Shown one piece after another: positions 49,884 to 64,000 of a stretch of DNA of 64,000 bases. The position numbers and the translations under genes were made by a program. Below the pieces are notes generated by a model, which saw nothing but the letters and a program-made list of their open reading frames with translations, did not search any database and had not been told where the DNA came from. The stretch's first letter is position 1, and every line of letters begins with the position of its first letter. This stretch comes from Onchocerca lupi (Eukaryota > Nematoda > Chromadorea > Rhabditida > Onchocercidae): NCBI GenBank assembly GCA_028564675.1, contig JAOVVO010000119.1, positions 1 to 64,000 of the forward strand. Direction: 5' to 3'.

Positions 49884-50540
49884 ACGGAGTCCCGCAGAAA
49901 GATTTGTGTTCATTCAAGTGAAATTTCAATAAGAAAGCTGATGGCTTTTAATTCGTATGATAAAGATAAAGGTTCATCAATCTAAACTTGAATGAAGAAT
50001 AAAATATCGCTTATTTTTATAACTCGCTTCAGTACAGCTAGTCCCTTCCTTATTGTATGAGTTCCAACTTTTGGAGTATGGACTTGCCCAAGTTTCTTGA
50101 GAACAGAAACCAAGTTGCTTAGAAGATAGTATAGATTTGCAGCATTTTAAACAGTTTCAAACATGTTTGCACTTAAAATTGTTTAAAGCACTGCCGGCAA
50201 GTCTACATTTTTGCAGCTGGAATGCGAATGCGTATTACTATGTTTGGTAATGGTTAATTAATGAGTGGGACCCATTAATTAACTAGATTATTCAGGATTC
50301 AAAATCAACGATATGATAAAAAAAATCATAACGTCTCTTTACCAAATGCGTAGCAGAATAATAGTTAAATAAAACAAAAAACATAAACATTTTTCGATAT
50401 TTTGAGTCGAGTAAAATGATAAGTCTATTGAGCACATTTTATTTCTATAGAAAAAATCAAAATTCAAGAAAGCATGGGCACAAGAGGGTCTTAATTATCG
50501 ATTTATGTATTCGTCAATACAACATCCAAACAATATCATA

Positions 50541-52388
<1,848 letters not shown>

Positions 52389-52560
52389 ATTCTTGATCGA
52401 ATATATATTGCCTCAACCTGTAATATTTTATCACTGAATAGTTGTAAGTATATTCTTTATTAAATGGAATCACTTTTTTTTTTTAACAATTTCCTAACAT
52501 CATAACATAATCTTTGTACACCACGAAAAACTAAGCCGTACAATAATGCGGAAGACTAAA

Positions 52561-52609
52561 TGAATCTTTATTAAAATCTTTATTAATAAAGATTCTTAAT
52601 AAAGATTCA
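52561..52609. repeat. 49-bp palindrome upstream of NACA
   Basis: TGAATCTTTATTAAAATCTT and four further bases (52561-52584) match the reverse complement of 52585-52609 with a single inserted base and no spacer. Confidence 0.9.
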
Positions 52610-54020
52610 TTAACCACTGACAAGATAAGCATCTCGAGAATTTGATGACAAAACCCACCACCTGAACTTTGACCCGGACATTCCAAACTAAATCTGCAAC
52701 AATCTAACCCTACTCTTTCGTCCAGTCATCTGGGAAACATCATACGATTCTCTTTGAGCTACAGCGCGGTGTGTTGTGCAACTTCGACAGGGTTTCGATG
52801 AAAACTAGCGCTCACCACTACCTACTTTGAAGTCTCAGCGCAATATTTCATGGGAGTTGTTGCCGCACTTTTTGCTCATTTTTTCATCTCTTCATTATCC
52901 CCGCTTATTCGAAGTGTGGGCTATCGATTCGATAGAAATCGATAACAATTTTACCCATCCTCCAAGTATTAAACAGTATGAGAGAAATACGGCTAATACT
53001 TAATTTTTATATATGGCTTTTGACTTCAGAGAAGTCTGAAAAACTTATTTTAGAATTTTAGTATTTAATTTTATCTTCTTTCATAATGTTTAATAGTATT
53101 TAATAAGTCTTTTTGATTTTCCTGAATCGAATCACTAGGATTACAAAGCTTGGATTTCGTTTGAGCTTTAAATTCAATAATATTTGGGTTAATGTTTAGC
53201 AATTTAGACTAATTGATAAGAGCAAAAAATAATGAATTATTTGATAAACTAAGATTATTTTAAGTTAACTTGCTTTTTACGAAAATGTAAGTGCTGTATG
53301 ATTTTAGATTTGACTAGAAGAATTTGTTAATATATAATTGAAGTAAAAATGACAAATTTTTTTCATATATTACTTTGAGTAGCAACCGTATTTGGCAGCA
53401 CACTATTCGTGTGTTTAATTGATGGAACGCAACTGGTTAGATTCAAGAAGAAGAGTGCGAATGGTAAGAAAAGATGATAAATAAGTATCTGTTCGTTCAA
53501 ATGTATTTCTCCAAGTGATTGTTTTTGAAATTGACATTTCTTTCGTCATCAGTTTTACATGCCATCGACGGTTTTTATTTTCTTTTTACATCATTTCAAT
53601 GACGACTCAACATCGATGTATCATGGATATATCAGCATGTGAAGTGCTTTTTGTATATATATATATATATATTTTTTTTTTCGAAAACTTATTTTCATAA
53701 TGAATATGTTCTTTATCAATAAAACTTTATGATGTATTAGTATTTTCTCCATTTTGAGTGTTTTTACTTGTTTGATTATTTGATAATATAAGTTGTCAAT
53801 TACCAATATGTCAAAAGAAATCGACATATCGAATAGATCAGTCTTACAACTCCTTATAAATGATTTTTTTCCTGTTAGAATTTTGTATTTGTAATTTTAA
53901 ATTAGAATTTTGCGGTATAATTTGCATATTTAAAATTGTTATATAAATAGGAAATATTAGTCACGTTCTCATGTCCGTTTTTTCTCCCTCAGAATTCTCT
54001 ACTGATATTACTGTATTTTT

Positions 54021-54023
54021 CAG
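54021..54023 (+). promoter_or_regulatory. Splice acceptor before ceramide synthase start
   Basis: CTGTATTTTTCAG ends 58 bases before the ATG at 54082. It could receive a spliced leader or an upstream 5' UTR exon. Confidence 0.5.
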
Positions 54024-54081
54024 GTAATATTGATACATATATATATATACATATATCAAGTGCGGCTCATAAAGCGAAACA

Positions 54082-56522
54082 ATGTTTTGGGATGAACACT
54101 ACTGGCTTCCACGGGGTGTTTCCTGGAATGATCTTAAATCCAATTATACCATCAGATATCCAGATATTTGGGAATTAACGTATGCCATGAAGTATGCTTT
54201 TGAATATTACTGATAAAATAATCATATAATATTTGAAAAAATCCGATGGTTCATTTCTTCTTATCAGCAGTTTAAATTAATTGATCGATATGTTTGAATT
54301 TTCCATACTTTTTGTTCTATGTCTAGTAATAATAATGTCATTTTAGTTTTTGTATTTCTAATCCATTCATTAAAGCAAAAGATTAGAAGTTTTTTCGCTT
54401 ATTAATATCAAATATACTAAACTAAAGACTTTCATAATATATTTGCAAACTAAAGACTGTTTTTACGGGTTTTTCATATTCAATTTTAAAGAGTTTAAGA
54501 AGGAGATTTTCTTAATTTAATACTTCTTCATTCAATAGATATTCAATAGATATATACGTTATTCACAGGTTTTAGTATCTAGTTCAACAGATTTCTGACC
54601 ATAACCATTGTTTAGACTGTTGACTCCTATCCAGAATTTACTGTTTAATCACTTGAGTGAAATTTGCAGATATAGTTTGTTGCTATTGTTACTCAGATTT
54701 GCGGTTGAATGCTTCGTATTTTTACCGATCGGTTGTTTGTTTGGTATGATTAAAGAACCATGGTGGTTGCGTGTCAAAATGCATCTGAATTTTTGTCAGA
54801 CTAGTAAAAAAAAGTTCAGACGAGTAGCAGAAGCTGCATGGCGATTTTTGTTTTACTTATGTGTGTGGTTATATGGTATGTTTTTTTTTTTCTTTTGATT
54901 TTAACTGTCTCATCACAGGCCATATTTTGCAATTCTCATTTGCACAATTTAATATATTTCACTAGGAAGAAAATGGGTCATTTTTTTATTCTGAAAACAA
55001 AACTTGTTAATTATTCATTTCACCAAGTTATAATTTCATATTCTATTCTTAATACTAATGTTATATCTTAATTCATGCATTATTCATTATATTTAGTTTG
55101 AATTTTCTCTAGGTTTTTATACTTTGTCTGACCAACCTCAGCTATATGATGTTACGGAATGTTGGCGAAATTGGCCTCATCACCCGCTGACTAATCATAT
55201 TTGGTGGTACTACGTGATCGAAACATCATTTTATTGCTCTCTTATTGTCAGGTAAAAATTTAATTTTTAGTAATATGTTAACACTTATTTTGCATATGTA
55301 AATTCCAACTTTTAAGAATAGTTCCCCAATTGGAAATCTAGCAAAAAAGACTTTCCGGTTTCTATTTTCAGTTCATTATTGTTTGACATTCGACGAGCTG
55401 ATTTTATTCAGATGACAATCCATCACATAATCACTATTATGCTTCTTTTATTGAGTTTCGTAATGAATCTGGTTCGAATTGGCACACTGATTCTTTTTAG
55501 CCACGATATTGCTGATGTTTTCCTGTATGTTCTCCTCACTTTTTGTTAAGATTTAATATTATGCTGGAGATTATTTATTGACAAAAACTAATAATATCGA
55601 CCCGCACTAGATGATATAATTTGGAATGCTAGACCTTATTTTGTTAATTGTAATTAATTTTCGTTGACTTCTTATACTTTAAAAAAAAAAAGATCAGAAC
55701 AAAAAAACTGAAGCTTACATAAATAATATAATTTTAATTCATCTTTAAAATGAGGAATCACTTATCTGTTATATTTTTCACTAAAAATTTTTTTTTTCCA
55801 GCGAATTGGGTAAACTGTGTCGGTATGCTAAGTGGAAGACATCTCTAACATTTTTTTTCGCTACATTCGCGACAGTATGGATTACTACGCGACTCATTTA
55901 TTTTCCGTTTTTCATCATTCGATCGATATTATTCGATGCACCTGCTTTATTGCAAGTAAGAATAATTATTCTTTTCCTGTGTATTATTAATCCTTAAATG
56001 ATTTATTTCGGTACTTTTTTTTTCTTGACTGCCTTCAAAGCGATAATTGTCCTGGTAATTTGAATCATGTATTTTTATATAAATTTAGTGTTCGGATGCG
56101 AATGGAATGTATATTTTTTATTTTTTTTTGTGACAAATTTTTTGATAAGAAGTGAAAAATTTAATTTTTGCTGCCGCCGCAGTATATGAAATTAATAGAA
56201 TGTTATTGAAAGAGTAAGATAGTCAAATAGCACTAGAATGTATTTGTCACCAAATCATTAAATTTTTCAGGCAGATTATCAATGGGAAAATCTACGACAG
56301 CCTCCAATAGTTCCTCGATTATTCGTTGTAATGCTGCTTTGTTTGATGACTTTGCACATTTATTGGACATTTATAATTGTTAAAATTGCATTTAAATCAG
56401 TACAAAGCAATCTCGATATTAATGATATCAGAGAGGAATCAGATTATGAAATATCTGACTCATCAGCTGAAAATATCGACGCAGTTGTAAAGAATAATAT
56501 AAAAGAGAAGAAAGTAGAATAA
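54082..56522 (+). CDS. Ceramide synthase (TLC/LAG1 family)
   Basis: Six exons (54082-54191, 54670-54875, 55113-55251, 55372-55524, 55802-55955, 56271-56522) give 337 residues with several membrane segments. The TLC domain has RVAEAAWRFLFYLCVWLYGF (family FVEAAWRFLFY), HHPLTNHIWWYYVIETSFYC and the Lag1 motif RRADFIQMTIHHIITIML through RIGTLILFSHDIADVFLELG. The paired histidines and the HD pair expected for acyltransfer are intact. The enzyme joins fatty acyl-CoA to sphingoid bases in the ER. The Hox-like domain of vertebrate CerS2-6 is not evident, as in several invertebrate members. The acidic tail (EESDYEISDSSAENID) looks like a casein-kinase-2 target. I cannot assign it to HYL-1, HYL-2 or LAGR-1 type by eye. 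Confidence 0.95.
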
Positions 56523-59500
56523 TTGTTATTTATTCGATAATGATGATAAAGAAGAAATTCTTGCAAAACCAGCATATGTTTCAGTTCGTTTCTTTTTGAA
56601 TTGATTAATATTGTTTAGAAATTCGCAGTGCATTCCATAATCGATTGATGACTTAATTTTATTGATTTTCCATTTCAATTTTAATGATTTTCCATTTCAT
56701 TCCGATAATAAATTCGTTATTTCTTCATTTCATATGCTTCAAAAATTTAATGCACACTTTTTTCTGTTCATCGTATTTCTCAAGTGAATTACAGTGAGTT
56801 AAATCTCGTAGTTTATGCAATATTTCTCCTTAAATAAGTTAGAACCATCATAGCTATTTTTCAATAACTTCTTATAATTAACCGAGATTTTCAAACACTG
56901 TTTTCTACTTGTTTTGTTACTGTATGCTTTTCGTTTTATCACTTTAAACCAATTTTCTTAGGTATCTCATAGTAAATATTACTTTTGGTGCTGCGCATCT
57001 GCGATATTTGTGTATTATCATATATCGTTTTCTTTTGTACTCATATCTTACTATGAGCATATCTGTTATGCCTTTCAATATTGTTGATATATCATTTTGA
57101 TATTACTTTAAAAAAAAAAAGTTTAAAAATATATGTATCAAAATAGGATAGTCCAAGTTATTTCCAAAGCATTTTTTAATTTGTGTTCAATTTTTCACTT
57201 ACTTGAAATTGATTGTTTTCATCAGTTTTTTTGGAAGATATTCTTCTCACAAATGGGTTTGCACTTCTGATGCAATAAGTAATTTAGGACTAGAAGTGAT
57301 TACGATGTCGAATATTATATTATGTTTGATCCAGCCGGTAATTGTATTTCTTTTTTTTTTTAAATTGATCAGCGAAGAGGGCATATTTTTCAGTCATACC
57401 ATTAAGTTTTTTTTGTTTTATTGTTCATGGAGAATTTCTCCTTTATTGTCTGGAAAAACAATTAGAATTGTTTTAATTTTTTTTTTTTCGAAGTTAATGT
57501 TTTTAAATCTAATTCTCATTACTTCATGATTCTTATTATTTTCTTTGCTATTTTTTATATCTGCTTGTATTCATTTTTCCTTCCCTTTCTTCTATTTCTT
57601 TAGCTTGGCTTCATTTTTATTCTAAATTAGAGGAACAATGTTCAGAAGAGAAACTCATTCCGTACCTGATTTCGATATATTTTCTAGACTGAATATTATT
57701 TTTTAGATCATTAAAATGCGTTAATCCAAAAATAATATACATCTCTGAATCTTACTTTGAAATTTGTATTACTATAATTTAATGAACTGTAAAATAAAGC
57801 TGAGCTTAAATTATATTCCTTTTTTTTGATTTACTGAAACTTATCTGATTTATAGAGTTCAAAATGAGTAATCCAAAATTATTCTAGATTAATCCTCGTA
57901 ATATGATCCAAATTTTCTCTTTGAATGTGATATTTTTTCTTTTTAAATGTATTTGTCTTAATTGAATTTTGCGTTTTCTTTTTTTTTTTTTTTTAAATTT
58001 TATTCAAAGTCAATCGATTTGGGTGAATTACGAGCTTTTTACGAAGAAATGATCCTGTAATAAACCAAATGCTTCCTTTCCTTCTATACTGAACCAAGCT
58101 TAGTTTCTGCACATTTTTTTTTTTTTTGATAGTTCAAATTTTGACTCAAAAATACTCAGATTTCTCTATCATAGTTAGTTTTCCCTTATAATAACTTAAT
58201 AGTTTTCTTACAATTTTTATTACAATTTTATAATATTTCCCTTATAATATCTTGTATGTTTTCTTTTATAATCCATCTGGATATTGATAGTTCCATTCAT
58301 TCTTTCCTTTTTTTTTTTTTGGAGAAATTTTTTAAAGATCGTTATGTTTATGATTAAAACTTTCATTATCATTATTTTTCAATTACTTACATTCAGTTAA
58401 ATACATTTTTGTTTGACATAATTCGAATTTATCTTCATTTCTGATTATTCCTGTTTCGATCACTTTTTTTTTTTTTTTTTAAATTCTATGAATATCAATC
58501 TGCATCTTTCTTTATTATTGCTCAAAATTTAAAAAATAAAATCTTATCAGTATTAGGATCATCAGTCATTTATCTTGAAGCATGGAGAAATTGCAGGTAT
58601 CAGAAATTTCTCGGATCAGCGAATTTTAATTCTTTCGATTCATGTTACTGAATTCAATGCTAAAAGTTCGGTTTTTTTTTTCCAAAGTAAATATTAATAT
58701 TACCAAAAGACAATTGAAAAGTGATGATTATAGTGATGTTTAATGATAGTGATGCTAATAATCGTAAGTGCAATGCTATGTATTCCAGGAGTTATCCAAT
58801 GAAGTGTGTGTCTTAATTTTTATAAATGAATTGATTGTTCCTTAGTAAAATTATTATTAAAATTCAATTTTTCAAATCAGTCGGGTTTAATCCACTTTTT
58901 TTTTTTTTTTTTTTTTCATTTTGAAGAACATTTTGAAACAGGAAGTGATATTTTGTATTAACAAGAATTTTAGAGCAATAGTACATATCGAAATTTCTTC
59001 TTCCTGATTCCATCTTGTTAAAATTTCAGGAACCGGTTCTACTGCAGTTAATTTATCATCGAGATAAATTGTAATTCAGTATACTGCAATTTATTTTAAT
59101 TTAATTTAACATAACTGCATCCAATAGAATTCGATCTATTTTATGCAGTTTAAATTTAACTTTTTTTTTTTTTTTTTTTAAAATAAATGTTCATTTAGAG
59201 GATAAAAAAATAATTCCATCCAGTTGGTACAAGAATTTTAGCAGTGATATTTTTTTACAAACGATAAATATTTTACAAGCAATGAATGAGCAAACGAGTA
59301 CGATGAAACTAAATGAAATTAACAAAATTTTTTCATGCCTTCATACACTTCCTTCTCTTTTCCTTTTCTCGTTTCAATTCTTTTTTTCTTTTTTTTTTTT
59401 CATTCAATTTATTACTTTTCCCATTGTAATTATTTTTTTCTGAGGATTCGAATTCTAAAGTTGTAAGATCGGTACTATTATGTTCCGTATTTATGCAATA

Positions 59501-61141
59501 TGATACTTTGCACTCTATATGCATCATTATAATATGATATTTTGCATTTTACATACAAATTTAAAATCATGATACTAATTCATTAAAATAAATTCAATTC
59601 AAGTATGTAAAATTATTTTCCTATTTGAAGTTAATTCCTTTTTCTCCTCAATTCTTCTCTTTTTTTTTACTTCTCTAAATCTAAGAGCAAATTTTAATTT
59701 TCTCAAATTCTATTCAACTTTCTAATAAAAGCAAATTCTAATAAACTTTTACAATAAAAAATTTGTTATTTCATGCCAGTCGTGTAAAATAAAAGATTAT
59801 AAAAAGTAAATATTTGAACAATTCAAGTTTGTAAATTCAAAAAGCTGCATTGAAATGGAATCAATATTTGGAAATAATTTATTTTCCATAAATCGACCCT
59901 ATCAAAATAAAATGATGGCGAAAAACTAAAAGTATTTGAAACAAAACATTTCAAGTGAGCAAATAAAAACAAACAAGTGTCCTATCGAAAATGAAATTTT
60001 ATTATTTTTTTATATTTCAGAAAATTATTTCCTATATAGTTGAACAACATATTCATGATTCTGGTTTTTTCAGGAATATCCGGGAAATTCCGGTATTTCC
60101 CTGCTCACGTAACAACAATCATTTTTACAATGATAATATTTTAAATTTCAACATTCTGATTGAGTTTCATATTGTCAACAATATTTTTTGATCATTTCTC
60201 AAATTGTGGTGATCATTTAACATACAACCGGAATTTTCCAAACATTACTTTTAAAACGTTGTAAATGCAAAATTCTATGAAATTATGAAATCAGAGTTAA
60301 CGCGATGACAAGTAATACAAAACGGAAATTTTGTAAAATTTAGATACTGTAATTGCCGGGATTAAGTAACAATTATTAATGTAATTCAGTATTCAGTAAA
60401 TTATTACTGAAGTCTTAGGTTTATTGTATATGTAAAAGAATTAATCCATCATAATTGACTAGCAAACTTTATTACAAAAGAAGCTACATCAAGGCGTTAC
60501 TTGATGTTTTCGATGATATTCGTTTTCTTTAAGGACAATAACTATTCATGTAAGCAATGACTTGATCAAAACGTAGATTGGCATATTTTATTCAAAATAA
60601 TCCAATCTTTGACCTGTTATTCAGTTAAACATTTTCCAAATGTCAAATAATATATGCTTAAAAAATCACTTTTCACTCATTTCGAATTTAAATAATAAAC
60701 GATTTCCATTTTTCCGCTTCTTTTTAAATAGAATAAGAATAAACAACTTATACGCTCATTCATTAATAAAAAGATATGAATTGTTTAAAATAATTTTGTA
60801 CTTTAATAAGTATATTACGGAAGAATTCAATTCGTATTGAAATCTATACCTTATCTCATTATTTTTATAGACAAAAGTTTCTTGAAACCTCATTGATATA
60901 TTCCATAACTCGCAGTTTTTAAAATTAAAGTAATCAGTAATATCTAATAAGAAGAGCCAATATCTAATATAATATGCCAGCTACATGGATGAGATAAATA
61001 TATCGATAAGAAGTGAAAATTCGTAAAATATCAAACTAAATAGTCTATAATTTATTTTCTTTCGCAATCAGTAATGACTTAACATTATCACTTTATCACT
61101 TCATAAGAAACATTATCATTTCATCACTTCATGAGAAAGTT
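56523..61141. other. Gene-free stretch between convergent ceramide synthase and TRUB2
   Basis: About 4.6 kb without a supported exon. Between 57.9 and 59.4 kb there are about eight T-runs of 9-22 bases, all on the plus strand. A 43-bp hairpin lies at 59040-59082. The longest open frame (57203-57529) is T-rich, hydrophobic and low-complexity, and probably random. Confidence 0.55.
59040..59082. repeat. Hairpin in the ceramide synthase/TRUB2 interval
   Basis: TACTGCAGTTAATTTATC pairs with GATAAATTGTAATTCAGTA around ATCGA, with a few mismatches. Confidence 0.6.
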
Positions 61142-64000
61142 TTATTCGTAAGTCCTGCCCCAAGGAATCCGTAAACAGTCTTCAATAGTTTCATTTTCTT
61201 CCTCCTCACCAAGTACTTCGATAAGTTCATCATCGAGTACATCTTTTACAGCTAACTGAGTCGTGGCTTTTACAATCTCTTTATCCAACGTTTTCTCGTC
61301 ATGTTCGATGATTTTTTGACAAAGCTGCATGTTTCTTAGAATGTTTTTCAGCGTGAAATGTTTGTCCAATAATGAATGCGTGCAATCAAATGGTCCTAAC
61401 CTTGTTCGTAACAATTGCCGACAAGATGCCACAGAATCTTAATTAACATCTTTTTAGAAAATCATTTTTTTCCCCAAATTTCGATCGTTTAAAGTAAAAA
61501 AAAAAAAGTAAAACACCTTCAAATTATTGGCCTATTCATTTCCAGACGATGCAAAAATGATTGTATGTAAGCATTACTAAAGCATATCTTTCAAAAATAA
61601 AGCCGAAAAAATAACGCTATATTTTGCTCAATAAAAACCAGACAATCCGAATAATTAATAGCATAATTCATGAACTCAAAAAAAAAAAAAATTAAAGAAA
61701 GAAAGAAAATGCCAATGATAAGTCATATTCGATGGATGCATAATTATCAAATGCAGTTTTCTATTGAATCACTAACAGATACTTTGCACTTGATAATCAG
61801 GCAGCTACTGATAGCTGAAAACTAGTCTTTCAGTGACTCAAATCAAATAATTTAATCAACTGATCAGATAGACTTAATAGACAAGAATAAAATCATTTCC
61901 TGATTCCCAAACTTCAGTGAATTAATTGAATTAAATTAGAAAACTTTTCGAGAAATTTAAAGACTAAAGAAAACTTACTGAGAGACAATGCAATTTCATT
62001 AATGAAATCTTGCAAAAAATCGTCATCTTTGCAAACACAGTGCAAATTGATCGTAAAATATGGCAATTTAAAATTTACAAGTTTGATAAAATATATTACA
62101 GGAGTTCCAAGTACTTTAGGCCTCGGCAAACCCTGAAAAGATATGAATTCAGGAAAACGGAAGAAATACATTACAAAGAAAGCTGAAAAGAGATTAATTT
62201 TAGATCATTTTGATAGGATTACAAAAAAAAAATTCTTACCTTGCGAGCTAATTCAAACGCTTCCTGGCTGGCCAAATCCACATTCGCCAGCTCAAATGCT
62301 AATTTCTTGTAATGAGCTTGCAATCGCATTAGAAATCTCGACATCTGTCGATAAGTAATATGTTCTAAATAGATTAAAGAATAAATATTTTTTAAATTAA
62401 TCCTGCAGAAGTAGAGATTTCCTTAAACTATTAAAAGTGCTTAAATCTTATCATCAGAATTAGCTAATCATTTAATACGAATAATATCATTTAATATGTA
62501 TCTACTATATTGTATTTTGGAAAAAAAAAAAAAAAAACTTCAAAAAAAAAGCATAAAAAGATCTCACCGTAGTCATACTGCCGATTCACTTTTCCCCGAA
62601 TCTTATTTTGAACTGTTCCTCGACCTAGCTGGCCTTTCAAAACATATTCATTTACCCAAACACGATCACGTAAGCTTTCCAATGTATCGCAGCCATCATT
62701 AATACCCAATACTGCAACAATAATAAAGTCAGCTTGAAATAAAAGAATAAGTTATGTCAAGAATGACTCATATTATAATATGAAGTCAAATAACAATAAA
62801 AAATTCAATTCATTCCTTATATTACTTATTAATCTTTAATATGCTTATCATAGAAATTTAAAGTATATATACCGATAGATACTGTCGGTTCCCTTTATCC
62901 CAAAATATTTAGATATTTCAAGAAAGAGAAATCACACCAATTTATTCAAAATATAAAAGAAACAAAATCTTACAACATAGACCGGAACTGGCAGGTTGTT
63001 GATAATCTAACTCTTCTACTCGAATATCTTCTTTCCGAAACGGTTGTCCAACAACGAGAGGATGAAAGCTGAAATATTGTGAAAAGATAATATGCAATTT
63101 ACAATTCTTACGAATTCAAATGATAATATTAAAAATGAGGAAGTTTCCATGGAAAAAACATATTATATATGTATTACTACTTGTAAGTTATATCAGGATA
63201 ATTAAATTAACAATATTATGAAAACTAAATAAAAGTAATGCAATATTTCTGACTTAATACTGCAAAATGAATGAGTTTTGAGTCTATTCGTTCTACTTCC
63301 TGTGGATTCCAATTCCTAAGTTTCATTACCGCTATCTAACATTGATGCAGTACTTTGCATGAGTAGGATAAATTAATTAGACACTTCAAACTATATCAAT
63401 TTGTAACAAATAATTCATAATACAATTAATATCATTTTGACAAATCCGATCTTATTCATTTCTTTTCTTTATGATAACATCATTGTTGAAAATGCGACAT
63501 GCAATACGTTGCATAGAGAACGAACAAACAAACTTAACAAATAAAGCTTAAGAAATAATCTGCAGTGAGCAACAAGTCAAGCACTAAATTAATATGTCAA
63601 GGAATATTTTCAGGACTTTGCTTTTTATATAAAGAAAACTTTGTGGTATTTATAGAAAATACAGTTTTCAGACTCACTAAAACTAACATTACCGTTGAAT
63701 TTATCAACAAATAGAGTCATATTTTATTAAATATTTGGCTGATTCATTCAGAAAGCGATTTTTAATAAGAATCGGCCGTAAATATCAAAACAGATAACAG
63801 TTATGTCATTAACTTAACTAGGATCGGAAAGCCAGAAATGTTTGCTTCACTTACTCATAATTTGGCTGTTTTCGTAATCCAACAACAACAGGTGCTTGTG
63901 ATATTGGATGAGGTTCGACGATAGGCATTTCGATTTGTGGTATTTCTACAGGTGAACAACGTTTATTAGCACCTTCACAGATTGCATTAATAAGATGTCG
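61142..64000 (-). CDS. TRUB2: Mitochondrial pseudouridine synthase TRUB2-like (5' end outside window)
   Basis: Six exons are visible (63855-64000 and beyond, 62974-63068, 62568-62711, 62240-62364, 61979-62132, 61142-61437), giving about 319 residues. The sequence tracks human TRUB2: RHLINAICEGANKR (human KHLRDTVELQLLKG), ELDYQQPASSGLCLLGI (human RLDAQASGVLVLGV, with the catalytic Asp kept), VWVNEYVLKGQLG (HLTKDYTVRGLLG), YDYEHITYRQMSRFLMRLQA, FELANVDLASQEAFELARKG (YSNLDLKTQEAYEMAVRG) and CRQLLRTRLGPFD (CTQVRRTRDGFFT). TRUB2 modifies uridines in mitochondrial RNA. Phases agree at every junction. The start codon and first residues lie beyond 64000. An acidic stretch (VLGEEEENETIED) closes the protein. 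Confidence 0.93.

Larger units (their letters stand above)
49605..50540. other. Intergenic between RPL17 and NACA
   Basis: Apart from the candidate short ORF, this holds a near-perfect stem-loop at 49859-49883 and an imperfect hairpin around CAAACATGTTTG near 50159-50170. On the minus strand a 53-codon frame near 50000-50150 is open but has no splice partner. Confidence 0.5.
52389..54081. promoter_or_regulatory. Divergent promoter region of NACA and ceramide synthase
   Basis: The 1.7 kb gap between opposite start codons holds a 49-bp palindrome (52561-52609), a G+C-richer block at about 52640-52970 that looks like a promoter, and a possible untranslated first exon of the ceramide synthase gene ending at a GTAAGA donor at 53464. 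Confidence 0.5.

Noticed and set aside
57203..57529. 108-codon plus-strand hydrophobic frame
   Set aside because: Phe-rich translation of T-runs, without splice partners or start context.

Overview
The window looks like nuclear DNA of a filarial-type (spirurid) nematode. It is strongly AT-rich and full of A/T homopolymer runs. Coding is split into short exons by many small introns. Several genes start a few bases after a TTTCAG-like acceptor with no upstream exon, as expected for spliced-leader trans-splicing. Protein matches are to animal housekeeping families recognised by eye; no search was run. Most exons are too short to show as long open frames, so I rebuilt genes by matching splice sites, reading phase and family motifs.

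Layout, left to right: UBAC2-like ER protein (+, 557-3700); TFIIF beta subunit (+, 5121-7579); an unrecognised coiled-coil protein (-, 9362-10649); a repeat-rich patch (about 10.9-12.6 kb); a small cysteine-rich type I membrane protein (-, 13364-14329); a 4.3 kb gene-poor stretch; intronless VPS33B (-, 18688-20511); a PARP2-type ADP-ribosyltransferase carrying two N-terminal WWE domains (-, 21877-27595); a degenerate, probably inactive, membrane-anchored alpha-carbonic-anhydrase-like protein (-, 28733-32153, 5' end not found); a gene-poor stretch holding a minisatellite and a candidate 52-residue membrane protein (+, 37808-37966).

The right half has a BTB/POZ protein (-, 40709-45123), PP1 inhibitor-3/PPP1R11 (-, 45912-47338) divergent from ribosomal protein L17 (+, 48161-49604), a candidate 36-residue ORF just after RPL17, NACA (-, 50541-52388) divergent from a ceramide synthase (+, 54082-56522), a T-tract-rich gene-free stretch, and the 3' part of TRUB2 (-, 61142 to window end).

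The genes do not form one pathway. Themes are protein biogenesis and quality control (RPL17, NACA, UBAC2), transcription (TFIIF beta), membrane traffic and lipid (VPS33B, ceramide synthase) and ADP-ribose signalling. The most unusual items are the WWE-WWE-WGR-PARP architecture, the small cysteine-rich membrane protein, the carbonic-anhydrase-like protein without zinc ligands, and large palindromes in the PPP1R11/RPL17 shared promoter region.
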